Positions 39,222 to 48,529 of a stretch of 64,000 nucleotides of DNA are shown here, one piece after another. The stretch lies in NCBI GenBank assembly GCA_022266195.1, contig WHVY01000003.1, positions 11,904,001 through 11,968,000 on the forward strand, given 5' to 3'. Each line of letters begins with the position of its first letter. Within the stretch, counting starts at the first letter, position 1. The notes beneath the pieces are model-generated. The model saw only the letters and a list, made by a program, of their open reading frames with translations. It made no database searches and was not told the origin of the DNA. A program made the position numbers and the translations under genes. Source of the DNA: Tetranychus cinnabarinus (lineage: Eukaryota; Arthropoda; Arachnida; Trombidiformes; Tetranychidae).

Positions 39222-39547
39222 CAGTAGTGCTCGTTTGTTTGAGACAGGAAGAGCGATTGAATGAGGCACTTAAAACTCATTGAAATTGATTTTCAACATT
39301 TCAAATTTTGAAAAAATTATTTTTAAAAATGAACAAAATATGAAGATATGGATTCAGTAAGGAACTAACTCTAGGTGTCTCATTCATTTGATCAAATGTT
39401 TTCTTCATTAGCTCTCAATGTCTCAAAATATTTTCAGTAAACAAAGAGTTTTATGGTTTTTGAGAAAACAAAAATTAATTGTCTCATTCAATCGCTCTGG
39501 TGCCCTACTCATTCACTCTTACTGTCTCAAACAAACGAGCTTTACTG
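39222..39547. mobile_element. MITE, Tc1/mariner-like (TA target duplication)
   Basis: 326 bp with terminal inverted repeats of about 26 bp, both starting CAGTA and sharing GCTCGTTTGTTTGAGACAG (two mismatches in between). The similarity continues imperfectly inward (AAGAG, GAATGAG). TA dinucleotides flank both ends (39220-39221 and 39548-39549). Copy 1 of the duplicated block has the uninterrupted site TTATTAATATGGG at about 30701-30713, with a single TA at 30706-30707. The element has no coding capacity, so it is non-autonomous; TA duplication and the CAGT start suggest mobilisation by a Tc1/mariner transposase. Confidence 0.9.
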
Positions 39548-39772
39548 TAATATGGGTATTAAGAGAAGTAATAAAAAAATTGCTGGTAATGAGTTATTAA
39601 TGAAACACTGATTATGCTACTCAGATGTATCCTTGATGAACTCCTAAGCTAGTACAGTTTGATTCACCATTTAGTTTGCTTTTTTGAACATGTCTGAGCA
39701 TCCTTACTTGTTGATGATGATAAAAATCAGTTTACAGACAGGAAAGAAATATTTATATGATTAATAATCTGA

Positions 39773-39961
39773 GTGAATGAGGATACCGATAATCCAAGTG
39801 GAAATCAATTTATAAGAAGAGTGGCCGCGAAAAGTTATTGTATAGCTTGGTGGTCAGGACCATGTGATACATGTATAATAATTACTGACAGGTTGAAAAA
39901 AGGTACAATCAATCGTAAAGTACGAAGTGAGGTGTCTTTTGTCGATGAGATATTATCCTAG
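39773..39961 (+). pseudogene. Exon-like open segment (copy 2), origin unknown
   Basis: Open frame with NPSGNQFIRRVAAKSY, AWWSGPCDTCIIITDRLK and RSEVSFVDEILS. It is the counterpart of the stop-containing 30977-31160. No start context, splice partners or known domain were found. It may be a fragment of a duplicated gene or of an old transposon. Confidence 0.3.
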
Positions 39962-40587
39962 GCCTGTAAACAGTTCAATTGAATTCTGAGCCATTTCGCT
40001 TCTTTCGAATTCATGCTTGGTCCTCCATTTTGTCGCTGGTCTATTTGAGGTTCGGTGTTGAATTTTATTTAAAAGTTAAAAAAAATTTCATCTTTGATTC
40101 CGTAGTGACATCTCTTGTGTATTCTGATTATTATAGTTGATTATCCAGTTTAAGTGTTAGGTTGATGCTGTAAATAGAGAGTAGTTAATGCCATCAAATA
40201 CCAATTAGTCTCTGTTAACATGTTCAATAATAATTTCATCTTCTTGTAATGCAATCAAAATCTAATGTTTTTGCATCATTCATGCTGGACGATTCAATTT
40301 CGTTTCGTCTTTGTGCAGGCTAAAATTACTTTCCATTGAATTAGGATTGACTGTTGGCGACTTCTGATTGATGGTTGCCGACCAAATAAATTTGCTAGAT
40401 TTCCAATTATCTAGGAAGCTTAGAAGATCATGAACCATTTTACATTTCAGTATTGTTCATTGTAGATGGCAGGAAAATTCAACGGTTTTAGTCATCGGGA
40501 AGATCAGATAAGGAAGATGATTGGGCATTAAGGGCAATAACATCATTCTGACTCACTAAATCGGTAAGTTTGTCACAGAGATGGAAT

Positions 40588-40776
40588 CTAGAAAAAACTT
40601 TTACATTCTAGATAAGTTGAATCCAAACAGTGTATTGGAGTAATTAAAGGTAATGACTTGATAATGACTAACAAGCCTGGAAGCCAGGGCTCTGGGCTCA
40701 TCCTTCGAATTTTATCTACAATGACTTCATCTGGAGAAGGAATAGAACTTGATCCTCTAAAACTTGCCTCGTTATC
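40588..40776 (-). pseudogene. Exon-like relic DNEASFRGSS (copy 2)
   Basis: Minus-strand frame after TTTCTGGTAG: DNEASFRGSSSIPSPDEV, then IVDKIRRMSPEPWLPGLL and on to a stop at the lower end. Nearly identical to 31839-31748 except for the lost stop. Function unknown. Confidence 0.28.
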
Positions 40777-42520
40777 TACCAGAAACACACATAATCACAG
40801 ATTAAGATTCGATGGACAATGAACATAAAAAGGCGGGTTAAGTTGCTGGGTCAATCAGATGATAACAAGTTTGTAAAGATGGCTGAAAAGTATCTTAAAG
40901 CGATATCCATCCAAATAACCACAGTCCATATTTAAGAACATTTGAAGCGTCAAAAAACTATATTATCAATAAAGATAAGCTAAAATCAAAATGATAAAAC
41001 TCAATAAAAATCAAAGGATCCAAACAATATGCGAAAAACCGCTAACATCAGATAATGCAACAGATAATATAATAAATAAAACTCAGACTATTAATGCCAT
41101 CTCTATTTTTTTTCTTAAACTAAATGAATGAGAGATGTTAGCAAAGCTTAATATGAAAATGGCATTTACATCGAAGATGCATCTCATTTAATTGAACCAT
41201 CTAATTGTAATCAATATAAAAGTTAAAGATTCATGCACTGAACAAACAAAAGTGTAATTATTTGAACAATATCTGAAAACATTTAGAGGTAAGCCAAGGT
41301 TGTTGAGATAATATGATTTACTGATGAACTCAAGCAACACTTACTGTTTCAAATTGTTTTATTATTGAATCAGCAAGCTTTAATACCAACCTAACCATAA
41401 TCACAATCAACAGATATTAATGGGAAATTTTAATTATTAATTGACGCACCTTTCAGTTTTCCTGCTATCTTTAAGTGTTACAAAGACTTTGCTACCAATT
41501 AGGGATAATTGACCTAATCAATATCAGGTCAATTAGCAATAGAAATCATTGATTCCAATGATCATTGAATATTGGATTTTGATTCATGATCAAACAATCA
41601 TAATTGTATTCACTGGAAAAAACATTATCGACTTGCCAACTAATATATTGGTAAGATTTGATGAAACAATTACAATAATTGTTCCAATAAACCTTAACTT
41701 TCCCAATCACTTAGACAATTGACTAATCATTTGTAAGATATTTAAAGTTTCAATTTTACCTGTCAACAATCAATTCAAGATGAACAAGCTACTAAACTCT
41801 TCCTTGATTCAAATCACATTCATATCAAATGTATTAGCTCAAGATTCATTTTCATCCTTTGATAATTAGCTTTCTTCACTAATCAACCTCACAGATTAAT
41901 TACACCACAAACTGATAATAGATGTAATAACAATATAAATAAAAATAATAAAGAGACGAAACAAAAGGTTGCTTCAATATCAATAAAGTTTAATACATAA
42001 ATGGTGATGTTTTTATTGTGATTTAGCTTCAACCTACTAAATTTAAACACTAATGTAACTTTCAATTAAACCGTTGTTTTACTTGTCAAATAACTGTCAG
42101 CAATTAAGGAACTGCAATGAAAAATGTCTCAACTAATCGACTGATTATTACCTCACCTTGTGGTAAAAAAACAATTATCATAATACAATAATCATGAGGC
42201 ATAATCATCTCTGTGTAAAAGTAAATCAGATTGAAGCAACAACAAAAACAATCTGTTGCCTTGTGAAGGTAATCTACAAATTGTACCAATTAAAGCTAAT
42301 CCAGCAACAAAGGTTCATCTCATAATCACAATTAACTAATGAAACATTTGTGAAAAAGGTTGGTAAAAAAATTAGAAGCAAAAAAGTGGATCATAATTTG
42401 CAAAAACAACAAACCCTAAACATCTTGTAAAGCACAAGCTGGTAAACAAGACGACAAAAGTGACCTTTCATGTCCGATAATTTACAGCCCATTTACAGCC
42501 CATTTATAGTCAATTTACTG

Positions 42521-43798
42521 ACACACACATCATCATCACAATCATCATCATCAACATTATAATCATCATCATATGCAAGAAACGTGTTAAATGGTAGAGC
42601 CACTCATTTCATCACAATTATCTTCCCTTTTTTGTTGCCTCTTCAATTGTCTCTCCATATTTCGACAGTCGCTATCTTCCTTGCCTTTCTTTCGTCTTCT
42701 CTGTCTTTACAATCTTCTCTTTATCTCTTCATCTTCCCTCTGCTCCTTCCCTTACCCCAAGACTTTGTCAACTTCACTCCCTGTTTCCTACTAATTTGTA
42801 AATATCACAATATCTTTATTTTGTTTCAAGCTTTCTCTATCTTCATTTCCTCGTCTTCAATTGTATTCGATTTTCTGTCGACTTTCTCTTTCTACCATCT
42901 CCTTGACCTTTTAGCACCTCTAAATCAAAGCGATCTTCATCGTAATCATCTTCTTTATTCATGTTCAATCTTTTGATAACTTCGGCCCCTGATTTTGTCC
43001 CTTCTGTTGATCGTTTTTGCATTTTGTCATTTTGATCCTCATTCTGGTTCCGTGTGATGGCAATAAAATAGAGATAATTTAGTTTTTGTTACAATTAATT
43101 TTATTAAGGCTTCATTTTTACTCTTATATTTTATTAAAATCACAGTGTTTTGCATGGAAATGCACAAATTGTTATTGTTTAAGTAGATGAGTTTATTTCT
43201 GCAAGTAGTTCACTTTTGGGTTGAGAAATGAATATATGCAAGTTTTTTTGTGTTTTTATAAAATGTCAATATAGTGATTCATTAAGCATTTTTGTTTAAA
43301 TCTATTTAAGAAGGATAAATCAAATAAATCTGAGCAATTCTTTTCATTCTCAAATCAACCCGGTTTTAATTTGCATAGATGACATAGTTGAATGGACTCA
43401 AGTTTTTCTCACTGTAGTTTCAATTTGTTGGTTTTTGAAAGAAAAGCGGGAAAAATTAACAAATGGGAAGATTTGTTGAGAGTAAAAAAGAAAGTTTGAT
43501 AAAAAATAAGGAGCAATAGACAAAAAAGAGGACATATAGAGGGTGAATAGGGAAAAGGCGAACAATTCTGATGCCATTGGACGGAAAAATAGGGTAAAAA
43601 ATCGTGAGGAATGAAAAGGAGGAATAGGAATAAAAAAAGGAAATGTTGCCATGAAAGGCTTTCCTCGTGTTTATATAACATTTTTAATCTCAGGACAATT
43701 TGGCTGTGATTTAGTTAGCTTTTAATCTTTTTCCCAACTGGTTGTTGTTAATCGATGTTAGGTTGGTGTAAGTTGCGAATTATGAGATGTTTTAACTC
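42521..43798. other. Non-coding region downstream of the K2P channel gene
   Basis: Starts with CAT/ATC repeats and a polypyrimidine tract (42600-42980, plus strand) that opens spurious Ser/Leu/Phe-rich frames. The rest is AT-rich and probably includes the 3' UTR of the minus-strand channel gene. Confidence 0.5.
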
Positions 43799-45817
43799 TC
43801 AAGGTACCAAAGATTGATTTATTTTAATTTGGGGGAGTGATTCTTGAAGTCGCATTGATTTGATCTCTTTAAGTTTATGCTGTAATATCAATTGATTGGT
43901 AAGAATTCGCAGCCTCTCTCGATTTTTATTGTTCTCTTCCTCTGCCAGCTTATCTTCTTCCTTATCATCGGCAACAAGAGCGTCTGATAGATTCAATTGA
44001 GGAATCCGGTGAATCAAAGCAAGCCATACCATTATCATGGAGAGACCGAAAAACAGATAAACAACAATGATGAATGGATAGAGAAGATCAGCCATGGGTC
44101 CTTCAATACCTGGAACAAAATCACCTAAACCAATAGTGGTTAACGAGATGAAGCAACAGTAAAATGATTCCAGGTATGTCCAATCGTCTTCATTTATGTA
44201 GAAAAAGTAAGCCGGTAGGAAAAGACAGACACAAAGCAGGAATGTTGTTATAATAATTAGATGGAGTATGCGAACCACGAAAACGGAGGCTGATTGGTGT
44301 AGCTTTATAATTACGCCGATGATCCAGGCTTCCACGGTTTTAACAGGACCTCGAACAAAAATAGTGACCAGTGTCGAGAAAAAGGTTAATGTTGCAGGCA
44401 CCCCGATGATACAAAATACGATACAAGTTATCTTTCCAGTTACCGTGAGAGGAGTCAAGTTACCGTAGCCAACAGTTGTAACCAGTGAAGTTACGAATAG
44501 AAGGGAAGAACTGAATCTCCAATTGGTTATCGGTTTCATCATTTGTAGTTTCAAAGTTGACCTGTTTGATGTCACATTTTCATGGTCATTGGCAATTTCG
44601 TATGAAACTAGTGCCTCGTTGGTTTGAGACAAATTAACTGAAGAAGTTGTTGACTTGTCAATTGCAAATTTTTCGTTGAGTCGTTTGATCTTAATTATTG
44701 GTGTTGTTGGTACAGTTGTTGGTTCCGTTATTGGTTCAGTTATTGGTAATTCATCTGGTGGTTGTGATGATTGTTGAGGGTTAATCTTTTCTTTGTTTGC
44801 CTCTGAACTTTTTGCTTCTTCACTAACCGGGTTGATCGGCTCTTCACTGAGAATTAAATCGGATCCAACAATTGGGACAAAATAACCGTCTTGCTGAGCT
44901 TTCAACAAAACCTTGATCAAGTTTTTTATATCCTCCACTATTAGCAAAGATAAAAAAGAGAGAAAAGGAAAGACATAAAAATCCGGCGGTAAAAAAGACA
45001 AAGGGTTGACCGGTATGTCAAAAGAACATTACAAAATCACATTGCTGTGAAAAAGGTTTCTCTATGAACAAAGATATTCTTATCTTTTCATTTTCTTTTT
45101 AGCTAACAGTTTGACTTATGAGTAAGCTAAAAGGTTAATTCAAATCTGTTTCGCAAAAACAAAGGCATTGAAACCAGCAACGGTATTTTTACTGATGATT
45201 ACTAGGTAAAATCAGAGTTATTTTTTGGCAAAAAATTCAACATGGAAGAGCATGTTGTCACATTTGCCCTTACACAGTGGTTAAATTTGTCTGATCAAAC
45301 AAAAAGATTGTAAAAACTAAACCAAACACTGACTGTGTGAACTTTTTTCATGGCAACACGAAAAATAACGAGTCTCAAAAATGAGTCTCTTACCTTCGAC
45401 TTGAGGATATTTTGTTATAAAAGATTCTTGGAGCGTGATGAGCTTCTCTCTGGACTCGATTTCCCTTGGTTGCTCGATGATCAAGAAAACGATGGATCCG
45501 AACATAATAAATACAAAATAGAAGGACGCAAAGAAGAAAAAGTTAATTCTTGGATGTTTACTGGTACAATATGTAGGTGTTTCATCGTCCTTGATGGGAT
45601 AGTCCGATTCACTATAACCTAAATCGTATTTGTCACTGTTGAACGTTTGATAGTTTGTTATTTCGTTGTTACCACTGTTTAATGATGTAGACACTTGTTG
45701 TGGTGGTTGAGGTTGAGGTTGTAGCTGTGGTTGTGGTTGTGGCTGCGATTGCGATTGTGAACTTGATGATGCTTGCTGCTGTTGCTGTTGAAAAATGCCA
45801 CCGAAACCAGTTCCCAT
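43799..45817 (-). CDS. Two-pore-domain potassium channel, TWIK-like
   Basis: Two exons, 45817-45394 and 44937-43799, with a 456-base GT-AG intron in phase 1 between M1 and the cap region; 520 residues. The N-terminus is Gln/Ser/Pro-rich (QQQQQQ, then QP repeats, about residues 10-40). M1 is at about 91-115 (FFFFASFYFVFIMFGSIVFL). Pore 1 has TTVGYG at about 295-300, followed by M2 (CIVFCIIGVPATLTFFSTLV). M3 is about 363-388, pore 2 has TTIGLGD at about 408-414, and M4 follows (LYPFIIVVYLFFGLSMIMVWL). GYG in pore 1 and GLG in pore 2, with GKI-x-CI-x-x-x-IG-x-P after pore 1, fit the TWIK-type K2P family: dimeric leak K+ channels setting resting potential. Unusual: about 165 residues separate M1 from pore 1, including a Pro/Thr-rich stretch (PITEPITEPTTVPTTP) and Asn-x-Ser/Thr sites. 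The cytoplasmic tail is charged and coiled-coil-like (KEEDKLAEEENNKNRERL). Confidence 0.93.
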
Positions 45818-48529
45818 TATAAAAACAATTTAAAAAGTAAACTTTATAATTGCTAAAACACAAAACACGAGTATTGATCAAAGACTCTTTGACAAAGAGT
45901 AATTCACTCGTCGAGACTGCAGCTTAAATAAATTTAGTTGAACATAATTAGCACCAAAGTCGCCACCATCAATTTCCCTTTCTTTCTCTCTTTCTTTGGT
46001 GAGATAATTTGTCTAGTTCCATTGTTACAATTGAAGTAATCTATGATTGTGATAACGAAATCATTTGAGATAGTCAGCCATCGAGATAATGGGACTAAAA
46101 ATTTTTGGACCATCCTCCGGCTTTACAAAGATTTACCCTCTTTGCAAACAACAATTGCTCAGCAACTAAGAAGATTATAAAAAATTTACTGATAATTTAA
46201 AAATTTAGTCACTTTGATAAGACGAAGTCAAAAATATGAATCTCATTTATCACAAATAATTAACAATACAAATTAACATCACAAGCTAAATTGACTGTAA
46301 ATTCAGTGAAAATAGTGAAGATAAGCTATTTCAAGTCTAATGTTTATGTTTAAGTTTTTGATTCCATTTGCTCCATCTATTAGCATGAATACTCACTGTC
46401 GAGATTGTCACAATTTAATGAATACAATTGTCTGAGATTGCTTTTTCTGATTCATTTTTTATTCAGTTTCATTTCATAGAATGTTTTCACTATGCAGGAT
46501 TTAAAGGTCACTCTTTTACCTTGATCGTATATTGACTCGTAAGAAAGTACAAGAAAAACAAGAAATTCATTGAAAGCAATGATTCTAAAGTTATTGGCCT
46601 TTAGATTTCAATATGATTTGATGATTTGCGCATGATAACATTTTTCGGGTTATCTGATTAAATTTGTTGAAATAATTAACAATCTTATGAGCACTCAATA
46701 TTTTAGCTCGACTGATTAACGTTTTATCTTAAAGCTTTAAAGTCGATAGCTCATTTAACTGATTACCTGCGCAGATGATATAATAAATGCCAATAATACT
46801 ATTAATAGTTTCCAGTGACTGTATTTGGTTACTCTGATTTTGACAGAAATGTATATTCAGCAGTCTCTCTGACAACTGAATAGCTCATTGGCCTGGTAGT
46901 TCAATCCACTCATTTCTTGCCTTAAAAGGTCAAAAATTGTCTTAGATTTTTTCAAGCAATTCATTTCTGTAGTCTAAATCTAACCTCGAGTAATTGTTTG
47001 AATTTTGGGTTTAATTAGTCATCAATCTGGTTTTGGGAAATAGCAATTTAGTCACTTTATCATTGGTGTAAAAGTGATTCATGTCAAGAAAAAGCTTGAA
47101 TTTTTGGTTAGCCCAAAACCATTGACTCATTTTTAATCCTCTGATTATGATAATTCGCCTTCACGTGTTGTTTTCAAACAAAAAGAGCTACATTTCAACG
47201 GATTTCAGCTTAAAATTTGAAGTTTGGACTCGGTTTACCAGGTTCAACATGTTTGCTTAAATGTGACAAATGTTGACAAAAATATCAAACCTTGCCATTG
47301 AAAAATTGAAAAATAGACAAATTTTATTACAATTAAAACATATTAGTTGCGTATGTATGCATATTATAAATAGTATTATTAATTAAACAGATAACAGGTT
47401 TCAATTGCGTCAATGTCTACGTTGACGGTTTTTCCCCTTTTAATTATTATGAGAATGGAAACAATTTGAATCGATGATCAATTTTAGTTTTTTATTCTTT
47501 CATTAGATGGCATTATTAGCTTTACGCGAATTTTAAAGAGCAGTCTTTTCCCTTCTTCCTCTCTTTTTTCCTTTCTTTTTCCCTTCTTGTTTGGTTTTTT
47601 TTCCCTCTTTCTCTCTCTTTCTTCTTCATCTTCATTTTTCAGGTGAAACAGAAAGAAATGTATAGTCTTGCGAAAATGTTGAATGGCTGATCAGTGATCT
47701 TGTTTTACATTTTATAATTTCCTCTTAAAACTACGTTTCTAATTGTTATTTAATTTATCTTATACGAGTACACAATTAAGTGTACCTTTGTGTATATGTA
47801 ATTTAATCCACTTATCTTCCAAAAACAAGAGGAAACCCTTTGGCCCTAACCATCTTTCCATTTTTGCCTCATCTTTTTGTGCTTTTTGTTTGTGATTTTT
47901 TTACTTATCAATTTCTCACTTAATTTAAATAGATGATAAAAAAATAATCGGTTCAACTTATACATTAAATCCGTTTAAAAACCATCGGAATAAACCCAGC
48001 AACTAGTAACCTTTTTTTGCTTCTCTCTCCTCTCTCTCTCTCGAACACACTTTCTCTCTCTCTCTCTCTATCTATCTCTCTTTCTCTCTCTCATTCTTTC
48101 TGACTTTCCTCTGTTTTTTCCCCTTCTCCCTGTTTGTTGTTTCCATCACACTTCCTATTATTCGGGTTTTCCTATCAGATTTGTACCGTGAGTATCAAAA
48201 TTAACCCAAGTTTGACTCACAGCAAACATACGCAAACATTGTTTCATAAACATCATAAACACTTCACTTACACATCTCACCAGAATATTCTGGTGTTGTT
48301 CCTTCAGATCTTCATCATCATCTTCATCATCACCATCTTCATCATCATCGTCATATCATTTACATCAACTTAATTATCATTCATACAAGTGAGAAAAATA
48401 ATCATAAGTGGATTGAAACAAAGTCATTGGTGAGATCCTTTTTTGATAACCTCTGGTCCTTACGGGAACTTTCTACTATATATCCCTGCTGTTTATCTGC
48501 TTATTCTTTTATCAAGCCAACAATCAACA
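45818..48529. other. Region between divergent K2P and ELL genes
   Basis: 2.7 kb shared upstream region of the minus-strand K2P and plus-strand ELL genes. No coding exon seen. Polypyrimidine tracts at 47550-47640 and 48000-48130 lie near the expected ELL transcription start, and a CAT-rich run at 48310-48350 lies in the probable 5' UTR. Confidence 0.5.
48022..48090. repeat. (CT)n-rich microsatellite upstream of ELL
   Basis: Interrupted CT/TCTA dinucleotide run about 440 bases before the ELL start codon; probably promoter-proximal or in the 5' UTR. Confidence 0.85.

Larger units (their letters stand above)
38925..42520. repeat. Direct duplicated block, copy 2
   Basis: Counterpart of 29710-32510 (details there). 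Specific to this copy are the 326-bp MITE at 39222-39547, an insertion near 40305-40405, and about 0.85-1.1 kb at about 41070-42180 that is AT-rich and non-coding. Confidence 0.85.

Noticed and set aside
39418..39600. 60-codon plus-strand ORF crossing the MITE end
   Set aside because: It runs from inside the non-coding MITE into the flanking repeat, so it cannot be an ancestral gene.
42584..42976. 130-codon Ser/Phe/Leu-rich ORF on the plus strand
   Set aside because: Lies in a TCT/CTT-rich tract; composition explains the open frame.
48443..48529. Upstream extension of the ELL frame with a hydrophobic stretch resembling a signal peptide
   Set aside because: It starts with TTG, not ATG, and a signal peptide makes no sense for a nuclear elongation factor; the first ATG at 48530 precedes the conserved domain.
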